From positions 47,076 to 111,075 of IMG/VR virus record IMGVR_UViG_3300021962_000044: a DNA stretch of 64,000 bases; one strand, 5' to 3'. Each line of letters starts with the position of its first letter. Within the stretch, counting starts at the first letter, position 1. Of the stretch, positions 8,526-16,917 are shown in pieces. The DNA is from a virus. A model generated the notes under the pieces. The model ran no database searches, was not told where the DNA came from, and was given only the letters and a program-made list of their open reading frames with translations. Made by a program: the position numbers and the translations under genes.

Positions 8526-9101
8526 ATGGCAACAATATTACCTAAAAAAGCCGGATTTGAACAACCAATGGCATTGGATGATGATCACTATACAACATTG
8601 GCAGCTGATCCTAGTATTAATCAATTCCCTCAAGGTAGTAGTTATGGTAGTACCTCTTTCGGTAATAACAGTATGAGTGCAGGTGGTTTTGGGTCACCAA
8701 ACTCATTTTCAAGCCCAAACTTCAATCAACAATCAACTTCAGGATTTGGAAGCACACAAAACGTTAATCAATCAAATAGCAATCAACCAGTACTCACAGG
8801 AGCCGCACCAACAAATGCTGCCAGTGGGGCAGATGTATTAGTAGCTAACGACAACACAGATTGGATTAACAAAAAATGGCGTCCAGTTATGGGTTGGATC
8901 TATATGCTAACTTGTACCATGGACTTTGTTATATTTCCAATCTTATGGAGCTTATTACAAGCAATGAGCAAGGGATCAGTTACAATGCAATGGCAACCAC
9001 TAACATTGCAAGGTGCCGGTCTTTATCACATCGCTATGGGTGCTGTTCTTGGTATTGCGGCTTATGGTCGTACAAAAGAAAAGATTGAGGGTAAATCTTA
9101 A
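8526..9101 (+). CDS. Probable holin with three membrane segments (GTA_holin_3TM-like)
   Basis: 191 residues. Residues 1-110 are Gly/Ser/Asn/Gln-rich and probably disordered. The C-terminal 80 residues read WRPVMGWIYMLTCTMDFVIF, then FPILWSLLQAM, then LTLQGAGLYHIAMGAVLGIA and end YGRTKEKIEG. This matches the layout I know from 3-TM holins of the gene-transfer-agent type: W-R-P start, two to three hydrophobic helices and a short basic tail. Holins permeabilise the inner membrane for lysis. No endolysin is visible nearby. The long disordered N-terminus is unusual. Confidence 0.65.
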   Translation: MATILPKKAGFEQPMALDDDHYTTLAADPSINQFPQGSSYGSTSFGNNSMSAGGFGSPNSFSSPNFNQQSTSGFGSTQNVNQSNSNQPVLTGAAPTNAASGADVLVANDNTDWINKKWRPVMGWIYMLTCTMDFVIFPILWSLLQAMSKGSVTMQWQPLTLQGAGLYHIAMGAVLGIAAYGRTKEKIEGKS

Positions 9102-9102
9102 T

Positions 9103-9130
9103 TTGACAAATAGCACAACGGTGTTATAAT
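9103..9130 (+). promoter_or_regulatory. Strong sigma70-like promoter, predicted leaderless
   Basis: Consensus TTGACA at 9103-9108, a 16-bp spacer and consensus TATAAT at 9125-9130. Only six bases (AGTTAA) separate the -10 box from the ATG at 9137, so the mRNA should begin at the start codon. Confidence 0.75.
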
Positions 9131-9136
9131 AGTTAA

Positions 9137-9937
9137 ATGGAACATTATCAAACTTTAGGGGTAGCTAAAACTGCTACGCCTGATGAAATTAAAAAAGCAT
9201 ATCGCAAGTTAGCAAGTCAACATCACCCTGATAAAGGTGGTGATACTGCTACATTTCAAAAAATTCAAATTGCATATGATATTTTAAGCGATCCTGAAAA
9301 ACGTAAACAATATGACAATCCAATGCCTCAAGGTTTTCCTGGAGGTCATCCAGGACAAGGTGGATTCCATTTCAATATGAATGGTTTCAGCATGGATGAT
9401 ATATTTGGACAAATGTTTAAACAACATCATCAACAGCAACAGCAACAACAAGTATACAGAACAAGTGTTTGGATTAATTTGGAACAAGTATATTCGGGCG
9501 GGGAGCAAACAATGAAGTTGCAAACTCAGCATAAAGCGCATATGATAAAGATTGATATACCCAAAGGTATACAAGAAGGTGGTCAAATACGTTATGAAAA
9601 TATAGTTGATGGAGCACCTTTAATAGTAGAATTTAGAATTCATAATCATTTGAAATATGAAAGAAGAATTAATGACTTATACTGCAATCAACCCATATCA
9701 GTATTAGATTTAATTGTTGGAACAAGTTTTGAATTTACTACCCTGGGTGGTAAAACCCTAGAAGTAACAATTCCTCCCAAAACTCAACCGCATATGCATG
9801 TGAAATTAGGTGGGCATGGATTGCCAATACAAGGAACTATTGCGTATGGAGACCAAATACTATTGCTAAAACCCTTTATACCTGATATAGTTGATAGTCG
9901 TATAACTGATAGCATTTTGCTATCTAAATCTGAGTAA
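9137..9937 (+). CDS. dnaJ: DnaJ-like co-chaperone without zinc finger
   Basis: 266 residues. The J domain is residues 1-60 with the essential HPD motif (SQHHPDKGG) and the QIAYDILSDPEKRKQYD helix. A Gly/Phe-rich linker (GGHPGQGGFHFNMNGF) and a His/Gln tract (HHQQQQQQQ) follow. The C-terminal part matches the DnaJ substrate-binding domain (IDIPKGIQEGGQIRYEN, GGHGLPIQGTIAYGD). The CxxCxGxG zinc-binding repeats are absent, so it is a type-II (CbpA-like) DnaJ. It could recruit host DnaK. It is immediately followed by a ClpA-like ATPase. Confidence 0.9.
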   Translation: MEHYQTLGVAKTATPDEIKKAYRKLASQHHPDKGGDTATFQKIQIAYDILSDPEKRKQYDNPMPQGFPGGHPGQGGFHFNMNGFSMDDIFGQMFKQHHQQQQQQQVYRTSVWINLEQVYSGGEQTMKLQTQHKAHMIKIDIPKGIQEGGQIRYENIVDGAPLIVEFRIHNHLKYERRINDLYCNQPISVLDLIVGTSFEFTTLGGKTLEVTIPPKTQPHMHVKLGGHGLPIQGTIAYGDQILLLKPFIPDIVDSRITDSILLSKSE

Positions 9938-9961
9938 ATAATTTTTTAAAAGGAACTGAAT

Positions 9962-12238
9962 GTGAATAATTCACCCGAAATCGAAGCAATTATCGAGGAA
10001 GCAATTGGATTTGCTAAACAGCGTAAACATCAATATTGTACTATTGAACATTTGTTATTAGCATTGATAACACACACACCATTTAAGAAATGTTTGGATA
10101 GTTTCGGAAGTGATACCGAAACAATGATTCAAGAGGTTACTGCATACGTTGATAGTCTACATGCTATTGTTGCAAAGGTAGAACCTGAAATTGAAATTCA
10201 ACCACGAAAAACTAATAGTTTAGAACGGGTAATGAATCGTTCAGTAACACAGGTACTATTTACCGGTCGTAGACAAGTTACAACTATTGATTTATACTTA
10301 AGTATATCTAGCGAGGGAAATAGTCATGCACATTATTTCTTATTAAAATATGGTATAAGTAAAAATGATTTTGTACCACATTGGCAACAAACTTACAAAG
10401 GGGCTGAATTCACAGCTAAACTTTCAGAAAATCAAGCTGATGAAATATTGGAAGAATATACAACTAATTTATCCGATCTAGCACGATCAGGTAAATTAGA
10501 GCCACTCATTGGACGTAGTAAAGAACTTGATGATATTGTAAATGTTCTTGCTAAACGTTTTAAAAGTAATGTATTAATGGTGGGTGATCCGGGTGTGGGT
10601 AAAACTGCAATTGCTGAAGGTCTCGCACAAATGATTTCACTAGGTGATTGCCCGGAGTTTATTCTTAACCATGAAGTATATTCACTTGAAGTGGGAGCAT
10701 TACTTGCAGGATCTAAATATCGTGGTGACTTTGAAGAAAAGGTCAAACAAGTACTAGAAGCACTAAACACTAAGAAAAAATCAATTTTATTTATTGACGA
10801 AGCACATACTATGAAGGGCAGTGGTTCAGCTAGCAATGGGTCAATTGACTTTGCTAACATGATTAAGCCTGCAATTACTAAAGGTACATTAAAAGTTATT
10901 GCAAGCACAACTTGGGAAGAATATTACGAATCATTTGAAAAGGATCGTGCATTAATGCGTAGATTCTATCGTGTATCAATAGATGAACCATCACTTGACA
11001 GCACTATTCGTATTCTTAAAGGATTAAGCACACGATTAAATGACTTCCATGAAGTTGATATCAGTGAGGAAGCAGTAACGGCAGCAGTAGAAGCGTCAGC
11101 TAGATATATTCATGACCGCAAGAACCCAGACAAAAGTATTGATTTACTTGATGCGGCTTGCGCTAAACAACGTGTTGCAGGGAATAAGGGAGCAATCATT
11201 ACTAAAGATTTGATCCACGAACAAGTTGAAAAATTCACAGGTGTTCCTGCTGATAAACTTAATGGTGATAACTTTGACCGTATCAATAGCCTTGAAGTTA
11301 ATATCAAAGGTAAATTGTATGGACAGGATGAAACCGTTGAACAAGTATTAGAACGTGTATATGTATCATTTGCTGGAATAGGTAATGAACATAAACCTAC
11401 AGCAAGTTTTATCTTCTTAGGCCCAACTGGCACAGGCAAAACAGAATTAGCCAAGTTGTTAAGTAAAAATCTTGACATGACATTACTCAAGTATGATATG
11501 AGTGAATATAGTGAAAAACACTCAGTATCAAGTTTGATTGGTCCGCCCCCTGGCTATGTTGGCTTTGGAGATAGCCAAGTAGGTGGAGGACGATTAATCA
11601 ATGACTTAAGCAAGAACCCACACAGCATTCTGTTGTTTGACGAAGTAGAGAAAGCTCACCCTGATATCTTTAACATCTTCTTACAAATGTTAGATGAAGG
11701 ACGTATTACTGGAAGCAATGGTAAAGAAGTTAACTGTAAGAATACTATTATTATTATGACAAGTAACTTGGGCAGTAGTGATAGTGAGAAAAACAATATT
11801 GGATTTGGTAATCAGGAAAAAGTAGGTGAAGATGACAAAGCAATTAAAGAATTCTTTAAACCAGAATTTAGAAATCGTGTTGATTTGATTTGTAAGTTTG
11901 GTAAACTTGATACATTAGCTATTAAGAAAATTGTTGTTAAGTTTACAGAAGAATTAAAAAAATCTCTAATAGAGAAACATAACATTAGTTTGAATTTGAG
12001 TGAGCCGGTTGTGGATTATTTAGCTGATAAAGGTTATGACAAAAAGATGGGCGCCCGTCCACTAGGTCGTAAAATTGATGAATTGATTCGTGTACCATTG
12101 AGTAAGAAAGTATTGTTTGAACGTATTAAAAATGCTATGGTAACATGTATTCTAGTAGATGATAAAATTGAATTTAATGTAGTACAGAAATCAATAGCGA
12201 AAGTAGGATCAGATGGCATTATTGAAATCAGTAACTGA
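9962..12238 (+). CDS. clpA: ClpA-like AAA+ unfoldase with two ATPase rings
   Basis: 758 residues from GTG with AAAAGGAA upstream; the overlapping ATG at 9960 would hit a stop at once. The N-domain begins IEEAIGFAKQRKHQYCTIEH as in ClpA. D1 has Walker A GDPGVGKTA near 208 and ILFIDEAHT near 276. D2 has Walker A GPTGTGKTE near 487 and LLFDEVEKAHP near 557. The ClpP-docking loop is present as NNIGFGNQ near 612, and FFKPEFRNRVD follows. Intact catalytic motifs and an IGF tripeptide suggest it can dock on host ClpP. It may redirect host proteolysis or disaggregate proteins with the DnaJ-like protein upstream. Confidence 0.92.
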   Translation: MNNSPEIEAIIEEAIGFAKQRKHQYCTIEHLLLALITHTPFKKCLDSFGSDTETMIQEVTAYVDSLHAIVAKVEPEIEIQPRKTNSLERVMNRSVTQVLFTGRRQVTTIDLYLSISSEGNSHAHYFLLKYGISKNDFVPHWQQTYKGAEFTAKLSENQADEILEEYTTNLSDLARSGKLEPLIGRSKELDDIVNVLAKRFKSNVLMVGDPGVGKTAIAEGLAQMISLGDCPEFILNHEVYSLEVGALLAGSKYRGDFEEKVKQVLEALNTKKKSILFIDEAHTMKGSGSASNGSIDFANMIKPAITKGTLKVIASTTWEEYYESFEKDRALMRRFYRVSIDEPSLDSTIRILKGLSTRLNDFHEVDISEEAVTAAVEASARYIHDRKNPDKSIDLLDAACAKQRVAGNKGAIITKDLIHEQVEKFTGVPADKLNGDNFDRINSLEVNIKGKLYGQDETVEQVLERVYVSFAGIGNEHKPTASFIFLGPTGTGKTELAKLLSKNLDMTLLKYDMSEYSEKHSVSSLIGPPPGYVGFGDSQVGGGRLINDLSKNPHSILLFDEVEKAHPDIFNIFLQMLDEGRITGSNGKEVNCKNTIIIMTSNLGSSDSEKNNIGFGNQEKVGEDDKAIKEFFKPEFRNRVDLICKFGKLDTLAIKKIVVKFTEELKKSLIEKHNISLNLSEPVVDYLADKGYDKKMGARPLGRKIDELIRVPLSKKVLFERIKNAMVTCILVDDKIEFNVVQKSIAKVGSDGIIEISN

Positions 12239-12947
12239 TGTACCGGGTATAGATTATTACGATTACCGAGATAGTGAATATTATAATAAGTTTGCTTATC
12301 GGTTAAGATTTAAAATGCCCAGTATTAGGTATATCATCAATGAGACCAAAGTTGATGGTTTGATGAAAAGGTATAATGCTACTAGTGGTTGGCGAGTTAT
12401 TAGAGAAGAAGATAGACCAATAGTTACTGAAAATCTAGAAGCACTTAAACAGTTAATAGAGTTACGTAATAGTGTTAAAAAGAATGGTACAGCAACAGTT
12501 CGTTTAGAATGGAATCATGCATCTGTTTTTAGCAATGATTTATCTTTTTTGAAAAACATTGAAAACATCAAGCCTGAATTAGAATATGATTATACTCAGG
12601 TACAAACAAACAATTTTGTAGGTGTAAAATCATTTGTTAATGATCCTAAACATAAGTTTAGAGTATATTTGAAATCTAAGATAGTTAAGGGTGATTTAAT
12701 ACAACAACTTGATGATCTGTTAAAACGCACCCCTAGCTTGTATCCATGTAATTCATTAAAAAATTGGTTACTAGGTGCATTACTTACTACAAATCAACAT
12801 ACTTGGAGATACCGTTTTACTAGTCCTACACATTTCATTGATTATGATGATGAAAGTACATTAAGCTATCTAGCAATAATGTATGGAGAATATCTTGGAA
12901 AACGATATAAATTAGAAAAAAGAATAGAAAATTATGGAACCAATTAG
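12213..12947 (+). CDS. Conserved phage protein, unknown function
   Basis: 244 residues; the ATG lies 26 bp inside the clpA 3' end. Features include PGIDYYDYRDSEYYNKFAYR near the start, a central KPELEYDYTQVQTNNFVGVK and a C-terminal FIDYDDESTLSYLAIMYGEY. No enzymatic motif is recognised. It is co-directional with clpA and overlaps the next gene by 14 bp. Confidence 0.55.
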   Translation: MALLKSVTDVPGIDYYDYRDSEYYNKFAYRLRFKMPSIRYIINETKVDGLMKRYNATSGWRVIREEDRPIVTENLEALKQLIELRNSVKKNGTATVRLEWNHASVFSNDLSFLKNIENIKPELEYDYTQVQTNNFVGVKSFVNDPKHKFRVYLKSKIVKGDLIQQLDDLLKRTPSLYPCNSLKNWLLGALLTTNQHTWRYRFTSPTHFIDYDDESTLSYLAIMYGEYLGKRYKLEKRIENYGTN

Positions 12948-13347
12948 AAAATTTATTAATTTAGTTGAATCTGCACAGAGTGTTGAACAACTAGCACATA
13001 TAAGCGATAAAGCATTAGATGATGCTTATCATTATGGTCGTAGCACACCCGGAGCAAACTTTGGTTGGTTAGCTAATATTGAAAGTGCAAAAGCCGCTAA
13101 AAGATTGATTGATGCCGGTGAAACTGATATTGAAAAGATTAGTGATGCTATTCATGACGGCTGGAATATCACCGCAATGGCAGATTATAATAATAAATTA
13201 CAATTAGATAGTCCTACTCCTGATGAAAAGAAGGCTAAAAGAGCTAAATTAGCACAACAATCTTATAGTCAGTTGCCGGAAGAAGAAAAAGAAAAAGATC
13301 GGGTAGTTGCTAGGGCTTTATTAAACGCAATTACAGGTACTGCATAA
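12934..13347 (+). CDS. Predicted capsid-internal protein, small helical module
   Basis: 137 residues. The N-terminal peptide MEPIRKFINLVE|SAQSV ends with L-V-E, matching the (I/L)-x-E rule for T4 prohead protease and resembling a short capsid-targeting sequence. The body (ISDKALDDAYHYGR, ISDAIHDGWNITAMADYNNK, then KRAKLAQQSYSQLPEEEKEK) is helical and charged, reminiscent of RyR-like repeats. It opens the region of modular predicted internal proteins. Packaging is inferred. Confidence 0.5.
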   Translation: MEPIRKFINLVESAQSVEQLAHISDKALDDAYHYGRSTPGANFGWLANIESAKAAKRLIDAGETDIEKISDAIHDGWNITAMADYNNKLQLDSPTPDEKKAKRAKLAQQSYSQLPEEEKEKDRVVARALLNAITGTA

Positions 13348-13352
13348 AAGTG

Positions 13353-13376
13353 ATAAATACTCTAATAAAATGGAGT
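13353..13376 (+). promoter_or_regulatory. Late-type promoter box with flanking repeat
   Basis: ATAAATAC at 13353-13360 matches the T4 late consensus TATAAATA closely. Its AAATACTC is mirrored by GAGTATTT just downstream, giving a potential hairpin that includes the TGGAG ribosome-binding site for the ATG at 13384. Confidence 0.5.
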
Positions 13377-13383
13377 ATTTACC

Positions 13384-13548
13384 ATGGCAAAGATTGTAAC
13401 AGAATCAATCGTAATCACTTTTAGTAAAATAGTAAAAGACAACGATTCGGGTACTAGTATCACTAGTCCTGACATCCAAGCGGCTTTAGAGCAAGTAGCC
13501 CAAGAATTAATTGGCGATAGTGTAGTTGTTGAGGTTGTAAAAGCATAA
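13384..13548 (+). CDS. Small conserved protein, 54 residues
   Basis: Encodes 54 residues with ITFSKIVKDNDSGTSITSPD and QAALEQVAQELIGDSVVVEV. The regular alternation and low complexity of third positions look coding. Late-type box and TGGAG site upstream. TAATG overlap with the next gene implies coupling to that structural protein. Function unknown. Confidence 0.6.
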   Translation: MAKIVTESIVITFSKIVKDNDSGTSITSPDIQAALEQVAQELIGDSVVVEVVKA

Positions 13549-13934
13549 TGAGCCAAACAACTACTCTTATACTATTGCCACAAACAGCATATGTTAATCC
13601 AGGCAATGGAGCACCATACACTGTTACTGGTAATAGCCAACCCGGCGCATCATACATTATCAGTCCTAGATCATTGCAAACAGTTAATATTAACTTGACA
13701 AATTGTACTGGTAATATTACTATTGAAGCTAGTTTAGCTACTACTCCTAGTAGTACAGATTGGTTTAAAGTATATGAATTAGAAGCTAACGCAAATGCCG
13801 CTAGTAATAGCGCACCACAAATAGCTAGCAATGCATCAGTTTACACAAATATTAATGGTAACTTTGTTTATATGAGAGCAAAGGTTGTAGATTTTCAAGG
13901 TGGATTGGTTAATTTTGTTAAGTTAAGTTATTGA
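13548..13934 (+). CDS. Beta-rich virion protein candidate
   Basis: 128 residues, rich in Thr, Asn, Ser and Ala with alternating hydrophobics (SLQTVNINLTNCTGNITIEA, FVYMRAKVVDFQGG). It looks like a beta-sandwich head or tail decoration protein. The start overlaps the stop of the preceding small gene. Structural role inferred from composition and late-type expression; no family identified. Confidence 0.45.
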   Translation: MSQTTTLILLPQTAYVNPGNGAPYTVTGNSQPGASYIISPRSLQTVNINLTNCTGNITIEASLATTPSSTDWFKVYELEANANAASNSAPQIASNASVYTNINGNFVYMRAKVVDFQGGLVNFVKLSY

Positions 13935-13935
13935 T

Positions 13936-15825
13936 ATGAGAAATATTGTCATTATGCCGGGAGGCTTTCATCCCTTTCATGCAGGTCATGCCGCATTATA
14001 TCAAAGTGCAGTAAAAGCATTTAATGATGCTGACGTATATGTAGCCGCAACAAATGACACAAAAACAAGACCTTTTCCTTTTTCTGTTAAAGAGAAGTTA
14101 GCAAAGCTTGCAGGTGTTGCAGATAAACACTTTGTACAAGTTAAAAGTCCCTTTCAACCAAAAGAAATAACCGATCACTATAATCCGGAAGAAGATGTAT
14201 TAATCTTTGTTCGTAGTGAAAAAGATAGAAATGAAAGTCCTAAGCCGGGTGGTACAAAGAAAGATGGTACTCCAGCATATTTTCAACCCTGGACAGGTAA
14301 GAATCTACAACCATTTGGTAAACAAGCATATATTGCTTATCTACCTACAGTAGAGTTTGGTCCAGGAATTAGTAGTGCAACAGAGATACGTAATGCATGG
14401 CCTAACTTAGATGACCGTCGTAAAACAGCAATGGTTATGAGTTTGTACCCGGTAACTCAAAAGAATCCTAAGCTTGCCGCTAATGTTGTTAAGATGTTAG
14501 ATATGGGTATGGGTAATGAGTTAGATGAGGGTATGGGTAAAGCATTGGGTACAGCCGCGTTAGCAGGTAGCCTAGCATTAGGTGGTTTATCTAGTATGGG
14601 TAAAACAGCAGTTACTAACTGGGATAAATTACCACAACAAATGAGTACTCAACAAGATAGTAAAGGTGGTGAAAAGATTATGTCTGTAACTGGTCCTAAC
14701 AATAAAGGTGAGTATCGTGTTAGAGTTACTACAGATAATGATGTACAAGAGTTTGTTACTAAAACTCCACCAAAGGCATTAAATGAATTTGCCCCACCGA
14801 GTAGTGACCGAGGTGACGGCGGAGATAGTAGAAGTCGTAGAATAAGAAAACTATTAGAAATTGCTATACAAGTAGCAAAAGAAAAAAATATCGATGAATT
14901 GGGTATGATTCATGGTATGAATATGATAGCAGGTGATGAATTTTTCAATACAGCAGTTGAAGGTATACTACCAGACATAACAGATAAAGAATATATGTTT
15001 GTGCTACAGAGTGCTTATAAAACAGTAAAGCAAGGTTTGGCAGAAGCAAAGAAAAAAAGAAAAAAGAAAAGTAAAAACCGTAGTCTTGGAAGATACTTCT
15101 TCCCGGGATATAGTTACTATGGCGGCGGTGGAGAATCTGGTGAGGGTGGAGGAGATGGTGGAAGTGAAGGTATGGCGGAAGGCTTCCCTCAACCAGGACC
15201 AAGTTCAGGTGCTCCAAAACAGTTCGGTGCTGATGCCCAAATACAAACTCGCCAAATGACGGTAAAAGATATTATATCATCTATACCCGGTGTGCCTTAC
15301 TATAACAATGTAGTCGATGATTGGGACGCTAAAGATTATAGTTGGGGCGTTACTAAAAAAGTTATAGAGTATGCTACTTACTTGAAGGATCATCCAGAAA
15401 GTTTAGCAAAGTTGCCACCGGCAATAGTATTAAACGGTAAGTTTGAAGATGGCGCCCATAGAGTATCTGCCATATGGTTGCTACAACAAAGAATGGATCC
15501 TAAAAATCCATTGTGGAAAAATGTTAAATTAAATGTTCAATTTGTTAAGCAAGGTATGACGGAAGGCGAAGAAATTACTGAAGGACCTTTTGTTCAACGT
15601 CTTGGACGTCCTAATAAAGTTAATATCTATGTGAGACATACTACAGGCAAACCCTCTTTGCTTATTGCAACTGATATTCCTTATTCAATATATGATAAGT
15701 TTATTGCAAAGGCTATGCAAAAATATCCACAATTTAGGCAAACAGACTTTTCATTTAAATCTGCTGATAAACTTAAGGAAGAAACTAAATTGTCCGAAAG
15801 TGCTGATTACTTAGACGAAAATTAA
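13936..15825 (+). CDS. Modular protein: nucleotidyltransferase, hydrophobic segment, basic linker, ParB-like module
   Basis: 629 residues. Residues 1-190 form a HxGH cytidylyltransferase-like domain (GGFHPFHAGH at 9-18, SSATEIRNAWP near 152). Candidate (L/I/V/M)-x-E processing sites follow at E198 (ELDE|G), E284 (LNE|FAPP), E370 (GLAE), E415 (GMAE|G), E543 (GMTE|G) and E549. Directly after E198 is a hydrophobic stretch GMGKALGTAALAGSLALGGL that would become a signal-like N-terminus. Residues 374-412 are Lys-rich and then Gly-rich. Near 490 PPAIVLNGKFEDGAHRVSAI resembles the ParB/sulfiredoxin-type G-x-H-R motif. It is probably a packaged polyprotein, but lacks the usual N-terminal targeting peptide. 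Confidence 0.65.
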   Translation: MRNIVIMPGGFHPFHAGHAALYQSAVKAFNDADVYVAATNDTKTRPFPFSVKEKLAKLAGVADKHFVQVKSPFQPKEITDHYNPEEDVLIFVRSEKDRNESPKPGGTKKDGTPAYFQPWTGKNLQPFGKQAYIAYLPTVEFGPGISSATEIRNAWPNLDDRRKTAMVMSLYPVTQKNPKLAANVVKMLDMGMGNELDEGMGKALGTAALAGSLALGGLSSMGKTAVTNWDKLPQQMSTQQDSKGGEKIMSVTGPNNKGEYRVRVTTDNDVQEFVTKTPPKALNEFAPPSSDRGDGGDSRSRRIRKLLEIAIQVAKEKNIDELGMIHGMNMIAGDEFFNTAVEGILPDITDKEYMFVLQSAYKTVKQGLAEAKKKRKKKSKNRSLGRYFFPGYSYYGGGGESGEGGGDGGSEGMAEGFPQPGPSSGAPKQFGADAQIQTRQMTVKDIISSIPGVPYYNNVVDDWDAKDYSWGVTKKVIEYATYLKDHPESLAKLPPAIVLNGKFEDGAHRVSAIWLLQQRMDPKNPLWKNVKLNVQFVKQGMTEGEEITEGPFVQRLGRPNKVNIYVRHTTGKPSLLIATDIPYSIYDKFIAKAMQKYPQFRQTDFSFKSADKLKEETKLSESADYLDEN

Positions 15826-15882
15826 AAATATTTTGACCCCCTTGTTTTGATGTAAATATTACTATCTTAACAAGAGGATCAA

Positions 15883-16872
15883 ATGGCAACTAAGAAAACA
15901 ATCGAAAAGGTTACTGCTAAACCAGCAAAAGCCGCAACTAAAACTCCAGCAAAAGCACCGGTTAAAGCACCCGCTAAAGCTTCTAAAACAGCTAAAACAG
16001 TTCCTGTAGAAAAACTACAAGAAATTGCTGATCAGGCTGCTAAAGAACCAGCTCAGGCAGCGGGCCCGGGTCAAGTTCAAGTTAACGTAGATTTTCTACG
16101 TACAACTAAAGTACATATTGCTATGCCATGTTATGGTGGTATGCTAACAGAATCAACATTCATGTCATTCATCAAGTGGGCAAATACAGCTCGTCAACTT
16201 GGTATTGATTGGACATTAGAAACAATGGTTAATGAATCACTCATTAGCCGAGCAAGAAATACATTAACTGCTAAGTTTTTGGATATGCCAGACGCAACAC
16301 ATTTATTCTTTGTTGATGCTGACATTGGTTGGGAGCCATGGCATCTACTAGTTCTACTGAACCGTGACGTTGATGTTATCGGTGGACTATATCCAATGAA
16401 GACAATGCCAATTAAATGGGTTGTTAATGGATTTGAAGGTGCTGAAGAAGGTACTGATGGATTACAAGAAGTATCTAAAGCAGGTACAGGTTTCTTGTTG
16501 ATGAAGAAACATGTGTTTGAAAAGATGAAGACTCATCCTGCAGTTAAACAGTATAAGAACGACATTGGATTAGATCCAAAGTTTGACCAGCACTTAAAAA
16601 CGTATTTTGATACAGCGGTTCGTCAGAATCGTTACTATAGTGAAGATTGGACATTCTGTGAAAACTGGCGTGATATGGGCGGCCGCATCTGGGTTGACAA
16701 ACGTGTATTGTTACGTCACTCAGGTAGTTATGTATTCTGTATGGAAAATCAGGAACATTTGATGAAAACGATCGGCCCTATGTATGTTGAAGAACAGGCT
16801 AAAAAGGCACAACCGGCAGCTCCGGCAGTTCTCCCGGATGCAACTGGTGTAGTATCAATAGCTACAACTTAA
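15883..16872 (+). CDS. GT-A-type glycosyltransferase with Lys/Ala-rich N-terminus
   Basis: 329 residues. Residues 1-60 are Lys/Ala/Pro repeats (KAPVKAPAKASKTAKTV), probably disordered and nucleic-acid or capsid associated. From about residue 75 the fold is GT-A: VHIAMPCYGGMLTESTF, then ETMVNESLISRARNTLTAKF and the metal-binding DxD motif in FVDADIGWEP. GGLYPMK and AGTGFLLMKKHVF follow as in phage GT2-like enzymes. The target could be virion protein or modified DNA. A TGTAAATA late-like box at about 15851 and GAGGATC precede it, and a strong terminator follows. Confidence 0.75.
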   Translation: MATKKTIEKVTAKPAKAATKTPAKAPVKAPAKASKTAKTVPVEKLQEIADQAAKEPAQAAGPGQVQVNVDFLRTTKVHIAMPCYGGMLTESTFMSFIKWANTARQLGIDWTLETMVNESLISRARNTLTAKFLDMPDATHLFFVDADIGWEPWHLLVLLNRDVDVIGGLYPMKTMPIKWVVNGFEGAEEGTDGLQEVSKAGTGFLLMKKHVFEKMKTHPAVKQYKNDIGLDPKFDQHLKTYFDTAVRQNRYYSEDWTFCENWRDMGGRIWVDKRVLLRHSGSYVFCMENQEHLMKTIGPMYVEEQAKKAQPAAPAVLPDATGVVSIATT

Positions 16873-16875
16873 TAC

Positions 16876-16904
16876 AAAGCCCCGAAAGGGGCTTTTATCT
16901 TTTT
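16876..16904 (+). terminator. Rho-independent terminator
   Basis: AAGCCCC-GAAA-GGGGCTT hairpin with a stable GAAA tetraloop, followed by TTATCTTTTT. It ends the glycosyltransferase transcript just before a late-type box. Confidence 0.88.
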
Positions 16905-16906
16905 AG

Positions 16907-16914
16907 ATAAATAC
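16907..16914 (+). promoter_or_regulatory. Late-type promoter box ATAAATAC, predicted leaderless
   Basis: ATAAATAC ends three bases before the ATG at 16918. By T4 geometry the RNA would start about at the A of ATG. Confidence 0.55.
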
Positions 16915-16917
16915 TCT

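Noticed and set aside
10432-11490. Minus-strand frames opposite clpA
   Set aside because: Shadows of the clpA coding strand; no motifs or ribosome-binding sites.
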